DNA of 64,000 nucleotides from Hippopus hippopus (GCA_946811185.2 OX328105.1:42842845-42906844), one strand, 5' to 3'; counted from the stretch's first letter, positions 10,847 through 21,137 are shown. The notes: generated by a model not told the origin, from the sequence alone. A program made the numbers and translations.

Positions 10847-11068
10847 ACTCTATACCAAACAATACTGAGTCAAAGACTCAAAGATGTAGACTTTTGAAAA
10901 CTTTGTTGAAAAAGCTGGAAATGCTGGAAACCAGGATTTTCTTCCTCGTCAGCAATGTTTTCTACCCTTCCAAAATAGATTTTCAACTTTTGAGAGTATT
11001 TTATTTGTTGTCTGGAATTGCTTTCAATTTGTACAACTGTAAAATTTTGTCATTTGGTAAAGAGATAA
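10843..11068 (-). mobile_element. TTAA-MITE-1 copy
   Basis: CTAACTCTATACCAAACAAT start and TTTGGTAAAGAGATAA end; palindrome imperfect. Confidence 0.8.
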
Positions 11069-11082
11069 TTCTTTTGCACAGG

Positions 11083-11251
11083 GCCTGCAATCTTGGGGTC
11101 GCTGGTTTGATTCCCCAGCTGGGCAATTTCTTTTTCGAGGATTGATAATTGTCATTGGGACAGGATTCATTCCTGTCTCACTGCTGAACATTTTGTGGAT
11201 GCTGAATGAGGAAAACAGCCATGGCTTGCAAAGAATATTTTGTGAAGTACT
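11083..11251 (+). mobile_element. SINE fragment with B-box-like GGTTTGATTCCCCAGC
   Basis: Head and body match the fuller copy at 13765-14063, including CATTGGGACAGGATTCATTC. Confidence 0.55.
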
Positions 11252-11257
11252 GGTAAT

Positions 11258-11486
11258 TTAACCCTTTACCACACAATCCCGACTTTTAACACCCCTGAGG
11301 TAGAAGCCTTTTGAAAACATTGTGGGAAAAGGAGAAAATGCTGGTAACCAGCATTTTCTCCTTTTACCACAATGTTTTCTACCCTTCCCAAACCAAATTT
11401 CAATTCTTTAGTCACATTCATTTTGTTGTCTGCAAATGCTTTCAGTTTGGACCAGTCTACAATTTTGTCGTTTGGTGAAGAGTTAA
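11258..11486 (-). mobile_element. TTAA-MITE-1, intact length 229 bp
   Basis: TTAACCCTTTACCACACAAT to TTGGTGAAGAGTTAA with a complete palindrome. Confidence 0.93.
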
Positions 11487-11552
11487 GAAACTCTTGGAAA
11501 TTAGGATAGGTGCACTGGCTGTCAATATATAACTTAAATAGGAAATACCATC

Positions 11553-11780
11553 TTAACTCTTTACCAAACGACAAATTTGTAGACTTGTCCAAATTGAAAG
11601 CTCTTGCAGATCATGACAAAGTAGATGTGTCTCAAAAGTTGAGATTTATGTTTGAAAGGTTAGAAAAGATAGTAAGAAAAGAAGAAAAAGAATGGTTACC
11701 AAAATTTTCACTTTTTCCTGCAATGTTTTCTGAAGGCTTTTTCCCACGAGTCATTAAAAGTCGGGACTGCGTGGTAAAGG
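11553..11780 (+). mobile_element. TTAA-MITE-1 copy
   Basis: TTAACTCTTTACCAAACGAC start; palindrome decayed (GAAAAAGAATGGTTACC); GCGTGGTAAAGGG end without TTAA. Confidence 0.85.
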
Positions 11781-11789
11781 GAAAAGTAC

Positions 11790-11838
11790 TTAACTCTTTA
11801 CCAGTAGACAATTTTTTTTGACTTGTCCAAATCAGTTG
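11790..11838 (+). mobile_element. TTAA-MITE-1 5' fragment
   Basis: TTAACTCTTTACCAGTAGAC followed by GACTTGTCCAAATC, then unrelated sequence. Confidence 0.65.
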
Positions 11839-12300
11839 ATAGGATTTGAATTGTACCAAATTTGTTTAGGGTTATTGTTCAAGAACAACAAATATTATGT
11901 ACCTACCTGTGTACATGGCATAACCTGTACCTTATGTTTGAATAAAAACTTTGCTTCAACCTTGTAATTTCTGCTTATTGTTGTGTATAGTAAGACATTT
12001 CAGGCAGTAAGCCTTGAGTAGTTGGAGGGTGAAGACCTGTAGGGTTTTAAATTTTCGATTTGGACTAGATACAAGTTTTCTGGCCTATCCACGAGGTCAT
12101 TAACCCTCCACCATGAATTATGCTTAGCAGTTTTGGGGGGAATAATGCAGGAATGTACAGAATGGATGTTGAAATGCTGAATACTCAAGTCATTAAGGGT
12201 GAAAAACACAATAATTGTACGGAATGTATGTTAAAATGGTGAAAAGACTGGACATGCATTATTCACTATTTCAACATTCATTCCATACATTGGCGTTATC

Positions 12301-12332
12301 CCTCCCCCCCTCCCCCCCCCAAAAAAAAAAAA
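12301..12332. repeat. Poly-C/poly-A tract
   Basis: C runs of 7 to 10 separated by T, followed by 12 A. The flanking 11840-12556 holds no gene; a loose inverted repeat of ATGTTGAAATGCTGAAT and its complement spans about 12155-12290. Confidence 0.7.
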
Positions 12333-12556
12333 TTGTCAAGCAAAATCCATGGTGGGGATTTCCAGGGATTATGCCACCATGAGGTTTATTCCTCGCCTCC
12401 ATGGAAAAGTGCAGTGTAGCAAGCAAACAACACAACTGACTAAACAAACACTATGAATAAAAGAAAAAAACATCATCATAAAGTTTGAGCGAGGCCTGAT
12501 TGCAGATGTAATTGAGAGAAGTAATTATTTGAAATGTCAACTTTGTTAAGTTAACA

Positions 12557-12781
12557 TTAACTCTTTACTGGACAACAAAATTTTGACTTGTCCAAATTGA
12601 AAGCATTTGTAGACGACAAATTAAATGTAGCTCAAAAGATTATTTCTGTCTTTGAAATTAGAGACAACACTTAGAGAGAATAACAAAATGCAGGTTACCA
12701 GCTTTTTTTCCTTTTCCCACACTAGTTTCAAGATTCTTCTACCTCAGGGTTGTAACACTAGGAATTTTGTGGTGAAGTTAA
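12557..12781 (+). mobile_element. TTAA-MITE-1 copy
   Basis: TTAACTCTTTACTGGACAAC to TGTGGTGAAGTTAA; palindrome partly decayed. Confidence 0.85.
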
Positions 12782-12862
12782 CCCACACTGACATCAGTTA
12801 TATTGTAAATATAAAGTTCCTTTGAAGAGTAAACTTAACACATAATCTTTGGCTGCATGTAT

Positions 12863-13259
12863 TTAACTCTTTACCAAACAATCCCGACTTTTAATGACCC
12901 TGAGAAAGATGCCTTTTGAAAACATTGTTGGAAAAGGAGAAAATGCTGGTAACCAGCATTTTCTCCTTTTCCCACAATGTTTTCAACCCTATCAAAGACA
13001 AGTTCCATTATTTGAGTCACTTTTTAATTGTTAGTTTAAACATACATGTATTTATTTTCCCTCATATATACATGGAAATGGGGTTGGGTCACAAGTTAGA
13101 GGTCGATCGACCCTCCCCAAACAATGTAAATATACAAGTGTTCATACAACTAATTACAATGCACAAAAGAGAGAGAGAGAGAGATTTTGCTTTAATTGGT
13201 CTCTGCAAATGCTTTCAATTTGGACAAGTCTACATTGTCGTTGTTGGGTAAAAGGTTAA
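12863..13259 (-). mobile_element. TTAA-MITE-1 copy split by a 160-bp insertion
   Basis: TTAACTCTTTACCAAACAAT to GGGTAAAAGGTTAA. The insert at 13031-13190 is flanked by TTTAATTG at 13023-13030 and 13191-13198 and ends in a GA-repeat stretch near 13169-13184. Confidence 0.88.
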
Positions 13260-13351
13260 GAGGTCTGTTGGGTGATCTTTCCTAGAGATCTGGATGATCT
13301 GTGCTAGATGGGAGTTATTCTGGGGCATCCTTTTTTCATGTTTGACAGTAA

Positions 13352-13677
13352 TCCGTACAACACAATCCCATGTTTTAAAAGACCCTGCGAATGAAGGCTC
13401 TTGAAAATAGTGTGGATAAAGGAAGAATGCTAGTAACCAGCATTTTCTCCTTTTCAAACAATGTTTTCTACCTTTTCGAAGGCAATTCTCAACAATTGAG
13501 TCAATTAAAAATAAGACAATTAAACAATTGAAAATGCTGGTAACTGTTATTTTCTCCTTCTTCCCACAATGTTTACTTTAAAAAAAATACCTTAATTTGA
13601 TCCACAATTTAATATTATGTCTGCAAACGCTTTCATTTAGGGCAAGTCCAAAATTTTTGCATGTGGTAAAGAGTTAA
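13352..13677 (-). mobile_element. TTAA-MITE-1 copy with internal duplication
   Basis: ACACAATCCCATGTTTTAAA start, two successive AATGCTGGTAAC-type cores (13425-13460 and 13530-13570), and a GTGGTAAAGAGTTAA end. Either two fused copies or one with a duplicated centre. Confidence 0.75.
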
Positions 13678-13764
13678 AGACAAATCCCACCATTTGAGTT
13701 AAATGTTAACTTTTTGTGTGCCAGCTCTTTTAATATCAATACAAGGCTGAAATTGCCAAGTCCT

Positions 13765-14063
13765 AGTAGAGCAGTCCGTAGCATAGAAGGCTTGGGAACA
13801 GGGGGTTGCTTGTTTGAATCCCCAGCTTGGCTAATTTCTTTCTGAGGGTTAATGACAGTCATTGTGACAGGATTTATTCCTCTCTCAGTGCTAATCATTG
13901 TTTCGAAGATGGTTATGTAGGAAAACAACTTGGAAAAAATATTGTGCAAAGTACTAGTTTAAAGAAACTCCAGGAAAGCTATGGTTGGTGCGCTGGCCAC
14001 CGTGATATAATTGAAATAATGTTGAAAATGGTCAAACACTTCACAGTCAGTCAGTCAATCAAC
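13765..14063 (+). mobile_element. tRNA-derived SINE with AATCAAC tail
   Basis: B-box-like GTTTGAATCCCCAGC, body with TGCGCTGGCCACCGTGATAT and AATTGAAATAATGTTGAAAA, and tail CAGTCAGTCAATCAAC. Confidence 0.7.
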
Positions 14064-14212
14064 AAGACTAAAATTTGTTGATCTTGTAAAGAGTCAGGCA
14101 ATGTGTTGCAATATTGAATAGTGATTCATAACCTGGAGTTGCGTTCTTAGAAAGTTTGAAGTACAAATGTATACAGTCCTCAGATAGGTTATGACTTGTC
14201 ACACTTCATGTC

Positions 14213-14438
14213 TTAACCTTACCAAACGACAAAATTTTGGACTGGACCAAATCCAAAGCATTGCAGACGACAAATTAAAGGTGGCTCAAATGACGAAAGT
14301 AGTCTTTGGTAGGGTAGAAAACATTGTGGGAAAAGGAGAAAATACTGGTTACCAGCATTTTCTCCTTTTCAAATACTGTTTTCAAAAGCCTTCTCCCTCA
14401 GAGTCGTTTAAAAGTCGTGATTGTTTGGTAAGGTGTCA
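14213..14438 (+). mobile_element. TTAA-MITE-1, first of a four-copy chain
   Basis: TTAACCTTACCAAACGACAA start, nearly full palindrome; its right end is shared with the next copy. Confidence 0.9.
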
Positions 14439-14664
14439 ACTCTTTACTAAACAACATAATTAAGGACAGGGTCAAATTGAAAGCATTTGCAGATGAAAAG
14501 ATAAATGTTGCTAAAATGGTAATTTATGTATTTGATAGGCTAGAAAACACTGTGGGAAAAGGAGAAAATGCTGGCAACCAGCATTTTCTCCTTTTCTCAC
14601 AATGTTTTCAAAAGGCTTCCTCTTCAGGGTCGTTAAAACTCGGTATAGTGTGGTAAAAGATTAA
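14435..14664 (+). mobile_element. TTAA-MITE-1, second of the chain
   Basis: CAACTCTTTACTAAACAACA start, full palindrome with a GGCAACC centre, ends in TTAA shared with the third. Confidence 0.9.
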
Positions 14665-14885
14665 TCCTTTAGCAAACAATCTCATGTTTGAACTATCTAG
14701 AGAAAGGAGGCTTCTGAAAACTTTGGAAGAAATGGTGAAAATGCTGGTAACAAGCATATTTTTCCTTTTTGCACAGTAATTTCAATCCTTTCCAAACAAC
14801 TTTAGCAACATCTAATTAATTTTGTTGCTTGCACATGCTTTCAATTTTGACAAGTTGACAATATTGCCATCTGGTAAAGAGTTAA
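14661..14885 (-). mobile_element. TTAA-MITE-1, third of the chain
   Basis: TTAATCCTTTAGCAAACAAT to CTGGTAAAGAGTTAA; palindrome decayed. Opposite orientation to the first two. Confidence 0.88.
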
Positions 14886-15046
14886 CCTTTAACAGATGAT
14901 CCTGCGTTTTGGTGAACTTGAGGAAGAAAGCTTTTGAAACAGGCTTTGGTAACAAGCGTTTTCCTCAATGCCCACAATGTTTTCTACCCTCTATGATACA
15001 ATTTCCATCAACTGTTCCTCATTTAGTTTATCGTCTGCAAAAGGGA
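14882..15046 (-). mobile_element. TTAA-MITE-1, fourth of the chain, 3' truncated
   Basis: TTAACCTTTAACAGATGATC start; palindrome mostly lost; stops near TTATCGTCTGCAAAAG. Confidence 0.75.
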
Positions 15047-15136
15047 CAGGTGCCGGTTATATCCTTCCTTTTCACACAATGCTTTGAAACCTTGGTTGTA
15101 ATATGGCATGTACCGAGAAATTTGTACAATGATAGG

Positions 15137-15256
15137 TCAACCATTTATCACACAATCCCCAGTTTAAACGACCCTTTGGAAGTATCATTTGACAACATTG
15201 TGGAAAAAGGAAAAAATGTTGGTAGCCAGCATTCCTCCTTTTCCCACAATGTTTTT
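15137..15256 (-). mobile_element. TTAA-MITE-1 5' half, cut by an AGCTCACCTGAGC element
   Basis: CAACCATTTATCACACAATC through the full palindrome (TGTTGGTAGCCAGCATT), then abruptly AGCTCACCTGAGC. Confidence 0.8.
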
Positions 15257-15840
15257 AGCTCACCTGAGCATGAAGTGCTGTGTCCATCGTGCATTATAAT
15301 GTTGTCTGTCGTCAAGGTGTCAACATTTACCTTGTGTGCACTCTAGAGGCCACATTTTGTCTCAGTTTCTCATGAAACATGGTCAGAATGTGTCTTAATG
15401 ATATCTCGTACAACTGTGGAATGGGTCATGTAGGATCAAAAAGTAGGTGACTGTGCTAAATCTTAAAAAGACCTTATAAATGTGCTCTCTAGATACTACA
15501 TTTTCAACCTGAAACTCATGAAACTTGGTCAGAATGTTTATCTTAGTGATATCTCAGACAAGTTTGAAATTGGATCATGTGGAGTGAAAAAGTAGGTCAC
15601 TGGGCTAAATCTTAAAAAAAGCTTGTGTGCCCTCTTAAGGCCACTTTTTCAGCCTGATACTCTTGAAACTTGGTCAAGATGTTTGTCTTGACGATATATT
15701 GAACAAGTTTTAAAATGGGTCATGTGGGGTCAAAAAGTAGGTCACTGCGCTAAATCTTAGAAAAAGCTTGTGTGCTCTCTAGGGGCCACATTTTCAGCCT
15801 GAAACTTATGAAACTTGGTCAGAATGTATCCATCAGAATA
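15257..15840 (-). repeat. AGCTCACCTGAGCA element with about 145-bp units
   Basis: Starts with the inverted tail motif and carries repeated GGCCACATTTTCAGCCTG and GAAACTTGGTCAGAATGT blocks about 145 bp apart. Same family as 33055-33640, 39519-40318, 41226-42013, 52960-53487 and 56810-58174. Confidence 0.75.
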
Positions 15841-16024
15841 TCTTTGACATAGTTATGCCTCTTTTTCCACTTAAAATTTTCAGTGAAAATCAATCTTATT
15901 CTCAAAGCAACTGCAGCCAAGTGTTGGCAGTTGGGACCACAAGTTGGGACCCACATGTAGTGCTCTTGCATTTTGCTCTTGCTAAAAGGGTTACCAGTGG
16001 GTTTTGTAAATTTACTACTGTAGA

Positions 16025-16188
16025 TTAACCCTTTACCAAACAATCCCTGGTTTTCATGACTCTGGGAAGGAAGTCTTTTGAAAACAGAGACGAATGCCAC
16101 TGTTTAAGCCCTATTTTGTCTGATTAGTCTTTTGTAAATGCTTTCACTTTGGTCAAATCAAAAGCTTTGTAGTCTATTAAAGAATTAA
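16025..16188 (-). mobile_element. TTAA-MITE-1 copy, palindrome deleted
   Basis: TTAACCCTTTACCAAACAAT start and AAGAATTAA end, with the centre replaced. Confidence 0.75.
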
Positions 16189-16303
16189 TTTATGAACTAT
16201 CAGAAAAGCAATTAAGTCAATTGATTGCACCTTTGACAAGTAGATACATGAGGAGTGTGATAAATAGATGTTTAATTAACCCTTTATCAAACAGTGCTAT
16301 GCT

Positions 16304-16532
16304 TTAACTCTTTACCAAACAACAAGATGTAGGACTCATCCTAATTGAAAGCATTTGCAGACGAAAAATTTAATGTTGCTAAGATGACAATGTCTGTCTC
16401 TGATAGGGTAGAAAACATTGTGGGAAATGGAGAAAATGCTGGTTACCAGCATTTTCTCCTTTTCCCACAATGTTTTCTAAAGCCTTCTCTTTCAGGGTTG
16501 TTAAAAGTCGGGATTGTGTGGTAACGAGTTAA
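16304..16532 (+). mobile_element. TTAA-MITE-1, intact length 229 bp
   Basis: TTAACTCTTTACCAAACAAC to GTGTGGTAACGAGTTAA with full palindrome; a 27-bp fragment of another end (TTAACCCTTTATCAAACAG) precedes it. Confidence 0.93.
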
Positions 16533-16651
16533 AAACCCTGACCAACACAGCTATTGAAACATTGTTAGAAAACTATAAAATGCTGGTACCCAAGATTTTT
16601 TGCTTGGCTGTTTTCGAAGAAACCTTTCAGGTACTGTCATAGCCCTGTGTT

Positions 16652-16869
16652 TTAACTCTTTACCAGACAACAAAATTTTATAGTTGTCCACATCGAAAGT
16701 ATATGCAGAAGACAATTTATATCTAGGCCAAATTCTGAGATTTTTCTTTGATTAGGTAGAAAAAAAATGTGGAAAATGCTGGCTACCAGCATTTTCTTCT
16801 TTACCACCATATTTTCAAAAGGTTTCATCCTCAGGTTTGTATAAACATAGAATCCTAAGGTAAATGGTT
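16652..16869 (+). mobile_element. TTAA-MITE-1 copy
   Basis: TTAACTCTTTACCAGACAAC start, shortened palindrome (TGCTGGCTACCAGCA). The stretch 16530-16650 before it is a more decayed copy. Confidence 0.82.
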
Positions 16870-16911
16870 GTTGATTGTCTTGGAGTTTATAGTGCCATTG
16901 CAACAGCTTAG

Positions 16912-17128
16912 GTCATTTCATGGGAATCAGTGGACCTACGCATGTGTTTCCTGGCTTTCTCACACCAGTACTGACACAACTCTCTTTCTAAGTCACTGAC
17001 TACTAGTCTCACATGCGTCAGAGGTGAGAGGCGAAAAATTGCCACAAAGTTTGCCTTAACCGGGTATCGAACTCACAACCTTCAGGTCATGAGTCAGATA
17101 GCTAACTACTGAGTTACTCTAGCGGGCT
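16912..17128 (-). mobile_element. tRNA-derived SINE, clear A and B boxes
   Basis: On the minus strand the head reads TAACTCAGTAGTTAGCTA (A-box region) and GGTTGTGAGTTCGATACCC (B box), followed by a non-tRNA body. Confidence 0.75.
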
Positions 17129-17137
17129 GGTAAATGG

Positions 17138-17602
17138 TTAACAACCCTGAATAAAAAGGCTCTGAAAACACTGTGGGAAGAAGAGAAAATGCCTAGCTTC
17201 TCAATTTTATTGTATTAGCTATGTTCAGGACAAGATGCTGGTGATGAGCTTATTTTCCTTTGCGCATATTTTCTACGCTATCAAAGATGAATTCCATCAT
17301 TTTAGCCATATTTAGGATGCTGTCTGTAAATGCTTTTAACTCTTTACCAAATGACAAAATTTTAGACTTGTCCAAATAGATAGCATTTGCAGACGACAAA
17401 ATAAACGAGACTCAAAAATTGAAACTTGACTTTAGAAGAGTAGAAAACATTGTGGGAAAAGGAGAAAATGCTGGTTGCCAGCATTTTCTCCTTTTACCAC
17501 AGTGTTTTCAGAAGGCTTCTTCATCTAGGTCGTAAAAACCAGGGATTGTTTGGTAAAGGGTTAATTTAGACAAGTCTACATGTTTGTCTTTTCAAGAGTT
17601 AA
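17138..17602 (-). mobile_element. TTAA-MITE-1 outer copy, host of a nested copy
   Basis: Starts at an internal TTAACAACCCTGA, has a decayed centre, and is interrupted after CTGTAAATGCTTTTAA at 17339. It resumes at 17561 with TTAATTTAGACAAGTC and ends AAGAGTTAA at 17602. Removing the insert and one TTAA restores the usual order of this arm. Confidence 0.88.
17336..17564 (+). mobile_element. TTAA-MITE-1, intact 229 bp, nested at a TTAA
   Basis: TTAACTCTTTACCAAATGAC to TTTGGTAAAGGGTTAA with full palindrome (TGCTGGTTGCCAGCA). It lies inside the outer copy with TTAA on both sides, which gives the target duplication directly. Confidence 0.95.
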
Positions 17603-17861
17603 ATAAGATCAGTTATTGACTTTGTAAACCTTGCAGCTATTGAATATCAATTCTCCTGTTGCCCCAATGTTTGTAGAAGTTGGCTACTGGAAGGTGACAA
17701 AAATTGCCTGCCCAGGAGGCAATAAGGTAAATAATTAATAGAAATTTCTCCCAGGGACCTTTTGTTCAATCAGGCCTTTCACAGTCTTCAATTACCTTTT
17801 GAAGAACATCAATAAAATATGGGAAACTAAGAGATCGCTTCTGAAGATACTGCCGATAGAA

Positions 17862-18090
17862 TTAAATCTATACCAAATGACAAAGTTGGAGACTTTTCCA
17901 AATTGAAAGCATCTACCGACAAAAAAATAAATGTGACTCAATAATTGACATTGAATTTGGGAACGGTAGAATGCATTGTGGGAAAAGGAGAAAATGCTGG
18001 TTACCAGCATTTTCTTCTTTTCCCACAATGTTTTCAAAAGCTTTCTTTCTCATCATTGTTAAAAGTCAGGATTGTCTGGTAAAGGCTTAA
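17862..18090 (+). mobile_element. TTAA-MITE-1, 229 bp, first of a three-copy chain
   Basis: TTAAATCTATACCAAATGAC to GTCTGGTAAAGGCTTAA; full palindrome. Confidence 0.92.
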
Positions 18091-18309
18091 CCTTTTCTAC
18101 ACAGTCACAAGTTTTAACCACCCTGACAGGAGAGTATTTTGAAAACATTGGGGGAAAAGGAGAAAATGCTGGTTACAAGCATATTCTCCTTTTTCCACAA
18201 TGTTTTCAACCATTTCACAGAGAAATCCAATATTTTAGGTCAAATTTGTTGTCTGCAAATGTTTTATATGTAGAAAAACTAAAAAAAAAAATGCCTGGTA
18301 AAGAGTTAA
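18087..18309 (-). mobile_element. TTAA-MITE-1, second of the chain
   Basis: TTAACCTTTTCTACACAGTC to CTGGTAAAGAGTTAA; palindrome with one-arm changes. Confidence 0.88.
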
Positions 18310-18526
18310 CTCTTGCCTACATGACAAAATTTTTGACTGGACTAAATCCAAATTTTTTGCAGACAACAAATTAAATGTGACTCAAAGTATGGGATATATT
18401 TATGGAGGGATAGAAAACTAGAGGAGTAAATACTCATGACAACCATTTTGTCCTTTTCCCAAAACATTTTCAAAAGCCTTCTCCATCTGGGCCATGAAAC
18501 ATCAGATTTGTATGGTAAAGAAATAA
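18306..18526 (+). mobile_element. TTAA-MITE-1, third of the chain, decayed
   Basis: TTAACTCTTGCCTACATGAC start, core replaced, GTATGGTAAAGAAAT end. Confidence 0.8.
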
Positions 18527-18597
18527 AATAGATAGGCCATTTATGGGATCTTAAAAATCTGAAAACCAATAATCAATCTTTGATGTAGAATTTTTAT

Positions 18598-18740
18598 TAA
18601 CCCTAAAAGTGCCTAATGGCTTGCTATAAGGGACAATGTTGGTTCAAGATCAGACTGTACAAAACATGCAGTCAGATCTTGAATCTACACTCTTCACAAT
18701 TTTGAGGTTTTGTGGCCAAATGCCTTCCAAAAGCAGTTTT
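18598..18740 (+). mobile_element. TTAA-MITE-2 copy
   Basis: TTAACCCTAAAAGTGCCTAA start and the palindromic core TCAAGATCAGACTGTACA with AGTCAGATCTTGA. Confidence 0.65.
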
Positions 18741-18854
18741 CCATATAAAAAGTATATTTTTTTGTTTATTTGGCTTTGAAAGGTGGCTTACTATGTCAAC
18801 TTTTTTTTTTATGTACTTTATTTGAAAAACAGCTTTAACCCTTTACTATGACCC

Positions 18855-19089
18855 TTAACCCTTTACCACACAATCCCGACTTTTAACGACCCCGAAGGAG
18901 AAGGCTTTTGAAAACATTGTGGGCAAAGGAGAAAATGCTGGTAACCAGCATTTTCTCCTTTTCCCACAATTTTTTCAACCCGTTCAAAGACAGAATTCAT
19001 CACTTGAGCTACATTTATTTTGCTGTCTGGAAATGCTTTCAATTTGGACTAGAACTAGTCTAAAATTTTATCATGTGGTAAAGAGTTAA
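18855..19089 (-). mobile_element. TTAA-MITE-1, full length
   Basis: TTAACCCTTTACCACACAAT to GTGGTAAAGAGTTAA; small internal duplication GGACTAGAACTAG. Confidence 0.92.
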
Positions 19090-19277
19090 GGAAAAGCCTT
19101 TTTAAAACATTGTTGGAAAAGAAGAAAATCCTGGTAACCAGCATTTTCTCCTTTTCAAAGACTGTTGTCTTACCTTATAAAAAAAAATCCAGTCATTTGA
19201 GCAACATTTAATTTGTTGTCTGCAAAATGCTTTCAATTTGGACCTGTCTTACATTTTGTTGTTTTGTACAATGTTAA
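19086..19277 (-). mobile_element. TTAA-MITE-1, 5' end deleted
   Basis: TTAAGGAAAAGCC joins directly to the palindrome region; the GCAAAATGCTTTCAATTTGG arm is present. Confidence 0.8.
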
Positions 19278-19314
19278 AACATTGTAAAAACACTTTCATA
19301 CAAGTTTTTTTTTT

Positions 19315-19426
19315 TTAATGGTCCAAGGACAGAAGCCTTTTGAAAACATTGTGAGGAAAGGGGTAAATGATCTGCAATTGCTTTGAATTTGGATGAGTCT
19401 AAAATTGATCTTTGGTATAAAGTTAA
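19315..19426 (-). mobile_element. TTAA-MITE-1 with large internal deletion
   Basis: GAAGCCTTTTGAAAACATTG then jumps to TCTGCAATTGCTTTGAATTT and AAAGTTAA. Confidence 0.78.
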
Positions 19427-19651
19427 CCCTTTGCCACACAATCCCAAGTTTTAACGACCCTAAGGAAGAAGGCTTTTGAAAATATGGTGAGAAAAGGAGA
19501 AAATGCTGGCTACCAGCATTTTCTCCTTTTCCCACAATGTTTTCTACCCTTTCTGATACAATTCCAGTCATTTCAGTATTATTTTTTTTGTCGTCTGCAA
19601 ATGCTTTCAATTTGGAAAAGTCCAAAATTGTGTCGTTTGGTAAAGGGTTAA
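19423..19651 (-). mobile_element. TTAA-MITE-1, intact length 229 bp
   Basis: TTAACCCTTTGCCACACAAT to TTTGGTAAAGGGTTAA with full palindrome. Confidence 0.94.
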
Positions 19652-19792
19652 ACACCTTGTAAAATAATCAACATAAATGAAGTTATATAGGGGCATTTAA
19701 CCAGAACTGATGTTGATTCGATCTTTTGGGTAAAGGGTGGGGACAAGTAGAAAGTTGATAATTTAATAGAAAAAATCATAAGTATGTGACAC

Positions 19793-19905
19793 TTAAAGAT
19801 ACATCTCTGCTGTTTTCAGCCAGTTTTTAACCCATTTCATCTTTATTTTATGAAACTATAATTTTTCTTATATCATTTATTTTCATTGTTTAGTTTTTAC
19901 ACAGG
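19793..19905 (+). repeat. Dispersed repeat, TTTATTTTATGAAACTATAA type
   Basis: See the inverted copy at 9695-9805. Confidence 0.6.
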
Positions 19906-19995
19906 ATTGTCATACAAGGGTCTGAATTTATGTAGATTAAAAAAAAAGAATGAGGATGAATCCCAAAATTGTGGATCCTAGAAGAGACTCTGAGA

Positions 19996-20169
19996 GTTAT
20001 CCCTTTACCACACAGTCTGTGTATAAACTAGCCGCAGTAGTAGAACTTTTGAAAACATCATTGGAAAAGTAGAAAATGACAGTAACAGTAGCATTTTTCC
20101 CTTTTCCCACTATGTTTTCAAAAAGTTTCCTCCTCAGGGTTGTTAAAATTTGGGATTGTGTGGTAAATG
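19996..20169. mobile_element. TTAA-MITE-1 symmetric derivative (short arm at both ends)
   Basis: Left end CCCTTTACCACACAGTCTG and right end GGGATTGTGTGGTAAATG are both the short-arm type; total 174 bp instead of 229. Confidence 0.75.
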
Positions 20170-20192
20170 AACAATTCTGGATAATGGATAAT

Positions 20193-21085
20193 AATGTCCA
20201 CAATCTCAAAACGTCAGGAAATGCCACAATTTATTGCATTATTGGAGTAATGAAACTTAGCTGCAACGTTTACGTCAGCTACGATGTTCATGATATGAGA
20301 GAAGTGTGGTGAGTGTATGGGGTCATGAGACCAAACCATATTGATTTTGAGGGAACATGGTGCAATCTGGATGATAGTAAGGATTGTGACAAAATTTTTG
20401 ACTGCCAAAAATATGGTCACAATTACCTTGATTTATTGTTAATCTTGAGGGAGCATAATAGAACATAGAAATCGTAGTAGAAGGTAGCACAACGTAACAT
20501 AGCTTAACACGTCGCATCAGACCTTGATGGTCCATCGTAGGTGATCTTGGTGCACTTTGAAACACAATAAGAGGATGGATAACCCATCATGCGCAAAACG
20601 TGACCATCTCGATCTAATCATTGACATAAGTCGTAGCATATTATAGTAACTGTTAGAGAACTAGAGAGAACTTAAGAGAACATAATCAAAAGCATATCTT
20701 TACCAGAATCATTTTAGTTTTCGTAAGAACAGCTGTTCAAAGCTCATAACAAACCATACTGAAAGCGTAAGAAATTGAGGGGAAGGAAAATTACTACAGT
20801 AAATCATGCAGTGTCATAGGATTTGTTTCTAAGTTGACCAAAATCAACTACAATTGACCATCAAGGTCTGATGCGCGCTGATAAGATCTTTTACAATTTC
20901 CCCAATCTACCATGTTCTTTCAAGATTAATATTAAATCGGCGTAATTGTGGCAAAATTTTTGACTGTCAAAAATTCTGTGAAGATCATTACGATCATCCC
21001 AATAGTACCAAGTTCCCTCAAGATCAACACGATTCGATCCCATGACCCCACATGGTCACCATGCTTCTTTCAAATCGTGGACATT
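20193..21085. mobile_element. 893-bp inverted-repeat element
   Basis: The left arm from AATGTCCACAATCTC to about 20566 is repeated inverted from about 20825 to GATTTGAAAG/GTGGACATT at 21085. Shared blocks include GGGGTCATG, TTGAGGGAAC, AATTTTTGAC and GCATCAGACCTTGATGGTC. Arms are diverged; the centre is unique and non-coding. Pieces of TTAA-MITE-1 lie on both sides. Confidence 0.75.
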
Positions 21086-21137
21086 GTGGCTTATGTAAAT
21101 GCAGCATAACCAGTTGTCTGAAAATACATGTACAGTT

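Noticed and set aside
14213..15046. CRISPR-like array of palindromic repeats
   Set aside because: Repeats are 229-bp transposon copies in a eukaryotic genome with no constant spacers.
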